Below are positions 32,009 to 42,832 of a stretch of 64,000 bases of DNA, one piece after another. Each line of letters begins with the position of its first letter. Position 1 is the stretch's first letter. Source of the stretch: Pyropia yezoensis (taxonomy: Eukaryota > Rhodophyta > Bangiophyceae > Bangiales > Bangiaceae); contig CM020619.1 of NCBI GenBank assembly GCA_009829735.1, forward strand, positions 16,373,816 through 16,437,815, given 5' to 3'. The notes beneath the pieces are model-generated. The model was not told the DNA's origin. It was given only the letters and a program-made list of their open reading frames with translations, and made no database searches. A program made the position numbers and the translations under genes.

Positions 32009-35000
32009 TCACGTTGAGGGGGGGCTGTTAGGGTCTATCTCATTCCGGGCACAGTACGCCCGGACCTTCTCAGCGGTAAGGTCCTCTACATATTCCCACG
32101 TATCATCCTTGGCCTTATAGCCGAACCAACGCACCCTCAACATCAGGCGGTGAGTGTCCTCATCCCAGTTGTGGTCGATGAACTTATCGAACACGTACTC
32201 CTGCGGGCCCTGTTTGGCCGCAGGCAGCGGGGGCAGGCGCCACGCTTCCAGCGTACGCGCCCAAGCTGGGTCGCCTGCAGGCGGTGGTGCAACTTTGACG
32301 ACGTCCTGTCCGTTTACTGTGCGGACCCCATCGTCACTTTCGATGGTGAAGCGCCGCCCATCAATACGAAGGACCTGGTACGGCCCGTTCGTCTGGAATA
32401 CCAACTTACCCCCAGTTGGCGTGTGTGAGTGAACCAGTACCCAGTCTCCCTGCTTGCGGACATGCTTAGCATTGCGCACCTTTTTGTCAAAGGTACGCTT
32501 GTAGCGCTTTTGCGCTTTGTCCATCTCAGCCCTTACTTGAGAGATGAGCTTTTCAAGCCTAGCAGCGAACTCCGCCTTACTCTCAGTAGGAGTAGGCGTA
32601 CTGCCACCATCCACCCTAGTTGGGAGCGGCCTCCGCACGGCAATAGACCGCACGCGACGGGGGGTCACAAAAGCGAGGGGTACTTCCCCGGTAGATGAGT
32701 GAACCTGCGAATTGTAGGCAGTAGAAAGAATAGAAAAGTAGTGGTCCCACGTTTTCACGTGCTCACTCACATAATGGCGCAGCTGCCGAACAATAGTTTT
32801 GTTGAAGCGCTCCACCTGCCCATTATTTTGTGGGTGGTAGGGGGTGGCATAGTTTGCCTTAACCCCCAACATATCCAGCACTCCCTGAAACAGTACGGAC
32901 GCAAATTGCGGTCCATTGGCCGATAGTGTACTGTCTGGGATGCCATACGCGGCAACCCAGTGATCTAGGAAGGCTGGCACGACCGACATGGCCGTGATCT
33001 CTGCCAGAGGGATCGCTCGCGTAAGTTTCGTGAAGCGATCGCAGATGACCAGGAGGTACTCGTTGCCCTCCTCGGTCACTGGCAGTGGCTCAAAAGTAGC
33101 TATTGCCATCGCGGCAAAGGGCTCCTTGGCCGGGAACAGTAGCATAGCCGTAGTAGGACGCCGTTCCATCAGACGGTTCCGCGCACAACTTGTGCAGGCA
33201 GCCACCCAACTATAGATGTCCACCACCATGGACGGCCAGTAGTACCTGGTACTCAGGGTCTGGTAGAGTTTACTAGACCCCAGGTGTCCACCTGTGGGAG
33301 CGTCATGCTCCCTCTCAAGAATACTGTCCTTGAGGGATGCGGGGACGACAAGTTGTTCGGTCCCCTGGATTACCCCCCTCTTCAAGAGGAGGCCATCATC
33401 TCCGATAAAGAACCGTGTCTCCGCCACCGTATCCAGCGTATCCCTCTGCGACTTGCAGAAGCGGCCCTCGCCCTGGGCCTTCACCACCTCGTCCAGGGAC
33501 AGGGGCAAGTACTTCTTGTTCCCTGGCGCCTCGGGGTCCAGCGCCTGACGCGAGCGCGAGACTACCCCCACGATGGGGATGTCCTCGTCGACTGAGTGAG
33601 TGTCCAGCCTCTCGGTAGGTACCCGAAAAAGGCCGTCGGCAAGGGCATGTTGCCTGCCAGGTCGGTACTCAATATCGAAGTTGAAGGGTGCCAGTCGCAC
33701 CCTCCACCGGTTGAGACGAGTGTTCGTGCAATCCGTCTTGGAGATGAACTGCAACGCGCGGTGGTCACAGCGGATGAGGAACTTCTCACCCTCTAGGTAG
33801 TGACGAAGTGACGTCACCGCCCACACCACTGCGAGTCCTTCCAACTCGGTGACTCCGTAGTTCTTCTCAGCCGAGTTCAGCCCCTTGCTGAAGTATCCCA
33901 CCGGCAAGTACTCCTTGTCCGGCTGCTGCTGAAGCAACACACAACCAAGCTGGTCGTAGCTAGCGTCCACATCCAGGATGTCGTGGCTTCCCAATCTGGG
34001 AATATCCAAGATGGGGGGCTTCAGCAGAAGGTCCCGAAGAGTCTCAAAAGACTCCCGCTCCACCCGACTTGGGGGAGGCAGGTGCTTCGGTAGCGTTGAG
34101 CTAACGAGCTCATTCAGCGGCATTGCCAACTTGGCGAAGCCCTTGGTGAAACGTCGGTACACGTTACACATCCCGAGGAAGCTCCTCATCTGGGTCTGGG
34201 TCCGGGGGTACTGAGCCTTACGAATGGCCCTCAAGTTCTTCTCGTTGACACTGAGGCGCCCCGGACGGACAACATGTCCCAAGTATTCCACCTCTTGAGT
34301 GAAGAGGTGGCACTTACTTGCTTTCAGTGATACGCCAACGTCAGCAAGTAGCTTGAACACCTGGCCAAGATGGCCAATGTGTTCCTCGGGACTTCGGGAG
34401 AACACAATGATATCGTCTAGGTACACGAGACAGATCTGCCACCGTACTCCGGCCAGAATCATGTCCATAGCGCGCTGAAAAGTTGCCGGCGCGTTGCACA
34501 GTCCAAACGGTAGTCGTTTGCCCTGGCATGTACCACAGTGACAGGTAAAGGTAGTTTTATGCCTGTCTTCCGGGGCAATTGGAATTTGCCAGTACCCCGC
34601 GTTACAGTCCAGGGTAGAGAACACGTTTGCCTGCCCCAGAGAGTCCAGACAGTCGTCCATCCTAGGTAGGGGATAAGTTTCCTGCACCGTGCTCTCGATG
34701 AGCGTACGGTAGTCGATACAGAACCGAGGGGTCCCATCAACTTTGGGGACGATAACCACCGGACTCGCCCACTCGGCGTTGCTGGCCTCGATCACATCGA
34801 GGGCCTCCATGCGAGCGACTTGCTCCTTAACGAGGGCCCTTGAACGGGGCCCTCCCCTATACGGTTGTTGGCGTATAGGGGGTGCACCGGGTTTTAACTC
34901 GATCCTGTGTTGGGTGGCTCTCATGAGTCCCAATTGACCATCCCACAACTTGTGATATTGGTCCAAAAGGCGTTCAGCTTGAACCCTCAACCTGGGTGGA

Positions 35001-35992
35001 ACACTCTCCATGTTCACATGGGGCCGAGGAGAGGCGGCCGGCTTGGCTTGGTGCTTCTCCTTTCCGGGCTTCGGGCCGCTACTCGCGCCTGCGTTGAGGG
35101 TGACCGCTACTAACGGTCCCTCATGTTGGTCGATATAGCCGAACTTGGCTCCCGACTGGAAGTACTTGGGCGACGAGCTCAGGTTCATAACCTGGATCCT
35201 CCACGGGACCCCGGCTTTGGAGTCCATCGTGCCAAGGGCAACATACACTTGGTGCTTGCGAGCGAGACGGGGGTGAGGGTGCACCACCCCGTTCCCCATA
35301 TAATCGGTTACAACATCAACGTGCGCCACCGAGTTGGGGGGCAACGTGACTTTACGGGCTAGACACAGGGTAGCAGGAAACCCTTCTCTCACAGAGCAAA
35401 CAGGCTTCGACTGTGAGACTGTCACAGGAGCCACAGACTTTCCCTTACCAAGGATGGGGATGGTCTCCCCATTCATCAACTTGACCAAATACTCAGGGCC
35501 CAAAATCAAAGGCACTTGTGTTACAACATGAGGGGTACTCAGAAGCAGGGGTACCGATATATTCTCGACTACTCCATAGGTCACGTCGACCTCATGGATT
35601 CCCAACCTAGTTGATAGGGTCACGGCACCAACGATGGGAAGTACCCCACCATTGATATCGATCAGATGGTCAGCTTTAGACTTCCAGCGTTGGAGCTTCA
35701 TCTCCTTTGGTAATAGCGACTTGTGTATCAAGGAGGCTCCTGACCCGGTATCAAGTACGATACGGGCACAGCAGGCACGGCCGGGGGCAAGTTGCACCCG
35801 TCCAGCCACCTGGAAGTTCTCACCCGTCAGCACCGCGATGACCCGACGTGGGTTCACGTTCTTGAGGAGTCCTACCCGAGGAAGGCGGACTCCCTTAGGT
35901 CGGCGCAGTATCCGGCAGGGTTGGTTTGTCCTCTTGACCCACTTGGCCGAGGCTGCCGTTGTAAGATTCGGACGGCCAGCTCCAACGGCCAT
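32009..35992 (-). mobile_element. Element 2 pol polyprotein (1327 codons)
   Basis: One open frame with the Ty3/gypsy order: aspartic protease (IVLDTGSGASLIHK, about residues 75-170), reverse transcriptase (FCIDYRTLI, LPFGLCNAPATFQRAMD, YLDDIIVFS, about 365-560), RNase H (LDVDASYDQLGCVLLQ, about 640-770), integrase with HHCC finger and core (about 880-1130), and a chromodomain (LMLRVRWFGYKAKDDTWEYV, about 1265-1320). The chromodomain tail places it with chromoviruses, which in known cases target heterochromatin. Looks whole as a reading frame. Confidence 0.93.
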
Positions 35993-37959
35993 TCGTTTCC
36001 CGCCGACTTGGCGTCTGAATCTGAGGGCGAGAGGGAAGACGACGAGTCCGAGGACGACGTGTCCGCCTCCTCCGCCGAGGGCGTGGCGACCGCCACTCCC
36101 GGTCGAGACCTACCCTCGCGGCGTGAACGTACTTCGTTCGTAGCCGACTTCTTACTCGCATTCCTAACAAGTTGTTGAATGCGTTTACTCAACTTCGGGC
36201 AATCATATGCCCAGTGTCCATCGGAGTTGCAGTTCCAACACCGATTGTCAGCTCCCGGAGGGGTCTTCCCGACTGGGGAAGACGAATAGGTACCCTGGGA
36301 ATTTCCCACGGCAGCGACTACCCTTTCCTTGCGGATTCGGCGTGCCTCTCTCAGCTCTCTGGCCTGGCGCGCCTTCTCGCGTTCCTTGGCCAACTCGGCC
36401 TGACGCTCCTGGCGCTGTTCCTCCCGCAACTTGCGGTAGGCCTCACCTCTGCGGTAGGCGAACCTAGCAAACTCGGCCAGGGTCGCCCGGGCAGTGTTAT
36501 GCTCCCGGGTCTCCATCTGGACTGACCAATGGAGTCCCTCCACGAACCGACTCTTCACCACAGCTTGTGGATGAAGAAACCCACAAAGATTATTGAGCTT
36601 ACGAACTCGCTCCGCGAAGGACAACTCGTCCTCAGCCTCTTCCTGGTGAGCTTGGGTAAACTCCTCAACTTGAGAAGCCAACGCTGCTTCATCCACCATG
36701 GCTCTCAACAACCAGTTGACGAGCTCCAAATAGGACGTCACCTCACCAGCGCCTCCACTCGAGGAATTGGGCATGACGGACATAAGTTCTGTCCGCAGGT
36801 CGCCCTTCGTAAACTCCTGTAGCATATAGAAAGCCATGCCTTCACTTATGGCATTGTCGTCACAGCCTTTTGTGAAACGACGTAGAAGCTCAAAGACACG
36901 GAGGGGGGGAGTTCCATCCCACTCCGCTTTGTGCCCAAAAGAGTGAAGTGCATTCTTTTTGGCACGGCCCATGGCTCGGGCCTGGACAGGACCATACGCC
37001 ACCGACTTGTTGTGGAGGGCGTAGGTCTCACAGTCAAAGATCCTCTGGTAGACCGGGCTGGCTACCTGGATCTTGGGCGGCACCTCACGCTAAGGGAAAA
37101 GCCGCTGAGGCACTAGGGTAAGTTGACCCGCAGTGCCTGCTGCCTGCCGCGGCGAGCTTGGTGTAGCCGCCAGCGTTTCCGAGGGGAACTCCCTTGTGAA
37201 GGGCATACGCCCCACCGAGAATGGTGTGGCTCCCTCGTTGGGAGTCACAGGGGTCGCCCCCAGTTCGGGGCGACCCGAGATAGGCGTGAGGAGGGATTCC
37301 CCCTGCGCCTGCGGGCTCGAAAGCCCCAATCCGGTCTGGACTTTAAGGCCATCTGGCAAACTCGCCACAAGCTGATTCAGAATAGTATTCGCCATCGTCA
37401 CCACCAGGTCCGGCAAAGTCTGCCGTAGCACAATGGTCGCCTCCCGACGGACAGTTTCCGCGAGGAGTGGATTGCCGACTCCAGGTGAGTCTCGGTCCGC
37501 CTCCGGGAGTCCACCTGAGAGGTAACCACGATCCTCAGGGGTGTCAACCGGGGGCATGGGCGCGAGCCCATCGCCGACCAACGGAGGTCCGCCGTCCTCG
37601 GAAAGCCTAGTTGGCGACGGCTCCAAGCCAAAGTTGGCTCCAACCCGAGTGGAACCCGCGGGGACAGTCCTTTCACCTTGGGACGTTCCCGTTGAGTGTA
37701 CCACACGGTGGCCAGACTTCGGCCCACCCACATCAGAAGTGTCACCCGAATGAACTCCTGACTGAGTCGGGGTGGCCTGTTGCCCGCCCGAACTTCCAGT
37801 CCTGCTGGCTTGAGGGACCTTTAGTCCCTCTGCGACCCCAGGTAAACCTACCTGTGTCTCACCAGTATTCAAAGGCACTGAAGTACGTGCGTCACCCGTG
37901 TACTCCCCAGACGACGGGGGGTCCGAACTAGCCATGTTGGCTAACGATCCGTATGACAC
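35872..37959 (-). mobile_element. Element 2 gag region
   Basis: The minus-strand gag has a Pro/Ser/Gly-rich N-terminal region, a helical core (VFELLRRFTKGCDDNAISEG, LELVNWLLRAMVDEAAL, SFAERVRKLNNLCGF), a coiled, charged stretch and a CCHC zinc knuckle (CWNCNSDGHWAYDCP), then an acidic serine-rich end overlapping pol. Fossil; about one break. Confidence 0.88.
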
Positions 37960-38034
37960 GGTCCAAGTCCACAGTTCCTCTGATTCAGAGCGCCCCCTAC
38001 ACCCGGGTGCACCCGGAGGTAAAGTTTACCTCTG

Positions 38035-38052
38035 TCCCCTGCTGCTCCACCG
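38035..38052 (-). other. Element 2 primer-binding site
   Basis: On the plus strand this reads TCCCCTGCTGCTCCACCG, 2 bp from the 5' LTR. It is complementary to a tRNA 3' end and differs from those of elements 1 and 3 only at the last base. Confidence 0.75.
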
Positions 38053-38054
38053 AA

Positions 38055-38523
38055 TGTGGCAAAAACCTGTCTCACACGCGACACCCAAGTTGGGGCGGTG
38101 TACAAGGGCTGCCTCCCATGTCGGGGGAACCGGAAGAAGTGCAAGTCGCACACACTCTATCCCTGTTGTGGGGCAATCCCCCCACTGACAAACAAGAAGA
38201 TGGTGTGTGGTCCAACAGTTTCTTGGTCGGGACGGGGAAGCAGGGCCAAGCCCCGCTGTCCCTCCCCTTATCCCCCGAGGGTCCCCTCAGAATCTCGCCA
38301 CTCAGAATCTCCCACCCCAGCACCTGCCCACCGGGCAACATGAAAATTCAAGACGATAAATGCAGAAAACCCTCAAATCCAAGTTGGATTTACTACTAAG
38401 CTAACTATCCCTTACTTAGAGAATATGGACCCAAATGCATGGGGAGAAACGGGTCAGGTTAGTGGCCCGCCGCCCCTTGCATGGCACGTGTTGCCCCCCT
38501 ACCTGGGGGTCAATACTGCCACA
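38055..38523 (-). repeat. Element 2, 5' LTR (right)
   Basis: 469 bp, TGTGGCAAAAACC to ACTGCCACA; partner of 29149-29617. Confidence 0.92.
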
Positions 38524-40265
38524 GCTACCCGTAACCGGGGCATACCCCGTAGTCCGCACATACGGGACGCTCCGACCCGCTCCCTCGTTGACCTGGAACC
38601 CGGTCTCAGCCGGGGCGATATACGCTACCGTACCTTGCTCATCAATCACCGGCGTCGCCGGTAGCAACAGGTGGCCCTGTTGGTCGACTACAGGTTCATC
38701 CTCACCCGCGGGGGCATGTATGGTCGCCACCAGTACTGGTGCGGCCTTACGTTCCACCCTCTCTTGCCTCGGTACCGGAGTAAGACTGGGTTTGCCTCCC
38801 TCACCCTTGGCCTTCGGGGCCAAGGCACATTCCGGGTGTAGCACCCGGTACTTGTCCCCCAGGGACTTGCACATGTGCATCAGTCGACTGAAGTTCTTCC
38901 GTGCCGTGTTGGCTCCCCGTGCGGATATCTCCACATAGTTGGGTACTCCTGCAAACAGGATGGCCCGTAGCTCCCCTTCGCCGAGGAGCTTCCCCAGCTC
39001 GTAGTCGAGCTCTTGGATCCGGCGTCCGAACACCTCCTCATCCTCCCAGGACTGGGCCTTGGCGGTGCGAAGGGCCCGATGGTGGTCTTCGCACTTGTCC
39101 TCACTGAGGTAGCTGCTAAGCAGCTCCTTCAGTACACCACGGTAATCCATGTGGGTGGCTGCGACCCTCATTCCCGGCATCGGGGATGGAGGATGCCTCG
39201 TACCCGTTCATGAACAAAGAACGGGAGGATCTCCAGAGCCAGCCCCTCGTTAACGAGTGCCTTAACCGCGGCTGCCTTGAAGCTAGTCAGGAAGCCAATG
39301 ACTACCAACGGGCGTCCGTTTGGGCTCCCGAACATAGGGACCCCCTTCATAAGGGTCTGCATAGAGCGGATCGCTCGGTGCGAGGTAGTACGCATCGATT
39401 CCGACACGGTAGTGGATCGATCTTCCAAACGATAACGTTCAGGAGTCAGTACCGACCTGAAGACTTCGTTGACAATCTCCGTGTCTGCGTCCTGGATATC
39501 CAGTCGCTTGGCCAGTTGATGAGTAAACTCATCGGACTCCATCCGCTTCAGTAAGCTCGCGGTAGCCTGCGCTGTCATCGCTTGCACCAGTGACGCTGGA
39601 ACTTCCGGCGTCGGCGCCTCGGGTTCCCGAGTTGCTTTGCCTCCGTTGTCGAGGGGGTACTGCGATCCGGTACCGCCTCCCCCCATCGCCGACACTGTTC
39701 CGGCGTAAGTATCCGCCGGACCATGTCCGCGGAGCCCGCTCTGGGTGCTCCGAGCGTAGCGCTCTGTATGGCTACGTTCCATCTCGGCTGACGAGTCGGA
39801 TCCATAACCCGCCGTGTCCGGGGGTTGTCCAGTAGTAGCAACACCGGGGTTGACCCTGGTGGACTCCGAAAGTAGTCCGGCCGGTTCGAACCGTACCGGT
39901 GTCGGAGGAACACGACGGGTTACCGTCGTGTGGCGTGTTGACATCAACACAGCCATTGCGTCCTCCGTACGCTCTTCACGGACGTCGAGTTCGGTGAACC
40001 GGGCCTCGATGCGAGCCAAGGATGCCGTCAGGGAGTCCTCTGGTGAAGGTGGCGGCGGAGTGAGGTCCGCAGAGGACGGTTAAGGCGGTCCGCCGCCCCC
40101 GGCGGTCCGTGCCGTACCAAACGTCGATCCGGCACCGGAGAGCATCGGCGTCTCAACGTTGTCGATCGGGTTACCGATCCCGGTTCCCGGGTTCAGCTCC
40201 GGGGTCGGCGTTGACGCCGATCCGTCATCTTGAACGCTCCCCGTCTCTTGGGTAGACATCGTCAC
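38524..40265 (-). mobile_element. Element 1 gag region
   Basis: On the minus strand: a Thr/Pro/Gly-rich start (MSTQETGSVQDDGSAS), a long central part (MARIEARFTELDVREERTED, LAKRLDIQDADTEIVNEVF, IGFLTSFKAAAVKALV) and a gag core (YRGVLKELLSSYLSEDKCED, FGRRIQELDYELGKLLGEG, LFAGVPNYVEISARG). It ends at the insertion site of element 2. Fossil, broken about twice. Confidence 0.8.
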
Positions 40266-40465
40266 AATCAGTCAACCGACGTGACGGTCACCACGAATAA
40301 GAGAGCGAGGGGGGAGTTGGGGAAGAGTAACAGTAGATCGCAGTCGAGCGCAACCACTCAAAACAATCAACCAGATCGCAACACCACGAGTACAAGAAAA
40401 GGACCGGATCCCTATCCGTGTGCCAGGGCCGAAGACGGCGTCACCACAAGGGTGACGGAAATCCG

Positions 40466-40483
40466 TCCCCTGCTGCTCCACCA
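40466..40483 (-). other. Element 1 primer-binding site
   Basis: The plus strand reads TCCCCTGCTGCTCCACCA, 1 bp from the 5' LTR, ending in the CCA of a mature tRNA. The priming tRNA would have GGAGCAG as its 5' acceptor strand. Confidence 0.8.
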
Positions 40484-40484
40484 A

Positions 40485-40846
40485 TGTAGCACAATAGGTA
40501 TCCGCTGCACGTCCACTCTCAGGGAACACCCACCAAAGGGGATCGGCACCAACGCCACCGGGAGGCCAAAGTTGCTGTCCTTGGAGCGCAAGCCACGGGA
40601 CCAAGATGGGAGCCCAAATGGGAGCGATTTGTTGTTCTACCATGGCCGGCGGTAGATTCGCCGCCGGCCCCCTCGTTATGACCCCTCGAAGACACTACTA
40701 ACTACCCTCCACCCCAAGATGCAAGTCTCTCTGGTCATACGTAACTTATAGATACCGTGACCAATACGGACTCCCAAATTGAAAGTTAAGGGTTAGAAGT
40801 AGTCCCCCCATGTTAGGGTCACAATACCGTCATCCATATTGCTACA
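40485..40846 (-). repeat. Element 1, 5' LTR (right)
   Basis: 362 bp, partner of 20839-21200; the target duplication GGGTT follows. Confidence 0.92.
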
Positions 40847-40851
40847 GGGTT

Positions 40852-40972
40852 TGCCCCACAACAGGGATAGAGTGTGTGCAACTTGGACTTCTTCCGGTTC
40901 CCCCGACACGGGAGGCAGCCCTTGCGCATCGCCCTAGCTTGGGCGCCGTTTGTGCAAGTGGTTTTGGCCACA
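40852..40972 (+). mobile_element. Solo LTR of family 2, right piece
   Basis: Continues the solo LTR cut at 20838 (TGCCCCACAACAGGGATAG onward) and ends GGTTTTGGCCACA. Joining across element 1 and one GGGTT copy restores the order seen in the LTRs of element 2. Confidence 0.85.
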
Positions 40973-41384
40973 CCGCCGCCTACGCCGCTGCGTACTCAGG
41001 GGCGCAGGGCGGCAGCAATGTGGCGGCAGCGACGTGGACCGCCACCGCCACGGCCACCACTACTGCGGCAGTGACGTGGACGGCCGCAACTTCTTCCGAC
41101 GCGGTCACCACCGCCACCGCCACTGCAACCGCAACCGCCACCACAACCGCGACTGCCACGGCCACGACCATCGCCGCCACCCACCGCCACCGCCGCCACC
41201 ATGGCTCCGTCCCTTCCGTCGCCACGGCCATTGCGCCTGAAGCTGCGGCGGTGGACGCCTGCGCGCACGCCTACATGACCGCACACGCGGGCTCTCCCTC
41301 CGCTGTCGTCACCCACCGCCACCACCACCCCCACCGCCACTACCACCCCCACCGTTTGCGCCGCCGCCACTAAACAGCGGCGGC
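40973..41384. repeat. ACC/GCC-rich low-complexity host sequence
   Basis: Imperfect ACCGCC/CACCAC repeats encode Thr/Ala then His/Arg runs on the plus strand. The sequence lies between the solo LTR and element 3. GCGGC at 41380-41384 is the target duplication of element 3. Confidence 0.6.
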
Positions 41385-42027
41385 TGTAGCGTAATGGGAC
41401 CCAGATTCCCGGACCCAGAAACCACAACCACACACACAGAGACCACAGTCCGAAGCCCAGGAAGGAACAGGTAAGAGCCCTTGCTGATCCACTCGCCCGC
41501 CACGATACGAGGCAAAGGTAAACAGGACAAAAGCCCGAGGGAGAAGGAACCCAAAGTACTGTTGATTTTACAAGATGGCCCCGGGGAGAACCCCGGAGCA
41601 TCCCTCAAGAACCTCCCCCCTGGCCCCTCCAGGGGCCCTGAGCGAGGCCCCCAGAGGGCGCCCCCAGCGGGCCAAGTGCCAGCAAGGCACCGGCCGCTCA
41701 CCGGGCCAACACACAAAAAGCTAGCGAAATCCCCCCACACACAAATGTCAATCCCCGAAAAAAACCCAGTGGGAAAAAGGGGAAAGACACGAAATCACGC
41801 AAGGAAAAAAAATGCGAAAAATCAAACAAATAACCCGAAGGTCAGTATGCCCCCACCCGGCAAGTCCACCGCTCCGGGTGACCAATCAGGGCACCGGGCG
41901 TGTCGCCACTGCCCCGGGCCACCGATGCAGGGATCCTCGGCCAGCGCGTGGTTCCACGTAACACTGCCAGCCGGGTCCCAAGTCAGTCTCCCGGGTTCCA
42001 ACGGTCCCAGGGGCTCAGAACGCCACA
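41385..42027 (-). repeat. Element 3, 3' LTR (left)
   Basis: 643 bp, nearly identical to the right LTR. A purine-rich minus-strand tract (GTGAGGGGGCCA) lies directly inside it. Confidence 0.93.
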
Positions 42028-42832
42028 TGGCCCCCTCACTAGGGCCGAGCGTCCCGCCGGCCAACAAGGAAACCGAGGAAAGGGACTGGGGAACGTCTGA
42101 CAGGGTTACAACCGGGCCACAACGAACGGGTTGTGGGGCCAGTGTCTGTCAACAGGGGCCCCCCGACAAGTGTCTCGTGCCAGGGGAACCCGTTCAGACT
42201 GGCCAGGGGCGGGTACAGGAGAGGTGCAGGCCACGCGCAGGGGAACCAAAGGGGGTGTGGCGCAGCCCGCGCCGGCCGCCCACCGGCATTCCTCCTCCCA
42301 TTCGCCCTCCCCATGTGGCGCTGCACGCCAGGGGGTGGGGGCGCGGTGTAGGGGCACAGGCGGGGGGGGGGGGGGGCCAGCGGAACGTGGGCGCAGCCCT
42401 GGTACCATTTGGAACGCAGGGGGCCAGTGGATAAGAGCACCCTCACGGGTTCCCTCGTCCCCAGCACCCGCGTCCCATTGTACCATGGTCCCCGCGGCAC
42501 TTCCCGTGGTCACCTCGTTCTCCCCCGTTTCCTCGTTCCCCTTCTCCGTCTCCGTGCCCACGTACCCCATCACCCTTACCACCACGTTCCCCTCCACCCT
42601 GGCCCCTATGGTTACCGGCAGCGCCGCGGCGGGTTCGCCTGCTGGCGCGGGCCCTGGGGCCCCTGAGCGTCAAGGTGACCGAGCTGGGCAAGGTGTACCC
42701 GCTCCTGGGTCCGGGGTACCAGCTGGGCAAGGCGTACGCGATGCTCAAGGTGGCCCCGCTACTGGGCCAGACGTTCTCCCAATGGATCAAGAGGAAGCCG
42801 GGGCGGGCTAGTCGTACGCGGCCATAGTTGGC
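42028..42832 (+). other. Element 3 leader of the antisense ORF
   Basis: Lies between the 3' LTR and the antisense frame, with a 15-G run at 42362-42376. Plus-strand frames are Ser/Thr/Pro- and Gly-rich and may be either an N-terminal extension or an untranslated leader. Confidence 0.4.

Larger units (their letters stand above)
29149..38523 (-). mobile_element. Element 2: Ty3/gypsy LTR retrotransposon nested in element 1
   Basis: LTRs of 469 bp (TGTGGC...GCCACA) lie at 29149-29617 and 38055-38523 and differ at about 10 positions (about 2%). Gag and pol are on the minus strand, overlapping in different frames as is usual for programmed frameshifting in the family. An antisense frame occupies the space between pol and the 3' LTR. 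Pol is open throughout; overall the element looks nearly whole, with about two breaks. Confidence 0.92.
20839..40846 (-). mobile_element. Element 1: Ty3/gypsy LTR retrotransposon, with element 2 nested inside
   Basis: Its 362-bp LTRs (TGTAGC...GCTACA) lie at 20839-21200 and 40485-40846, and the perfect 5-bp target duplication GGGTT at 20834-20838 and 40847-40851. Gag and pol lie on the minus strand, so the right LTR is the 5' one. A long antisense frame lies between pol and the 3' LTR. LTRs differ at about 23 of 362 positions (about 6%), making it the oldest of the three full elements. Its gag-pol region was split by element 2. It is broken, with roughly half a dozen breaks in addition to that insertion. 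Confidence 0.9.
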
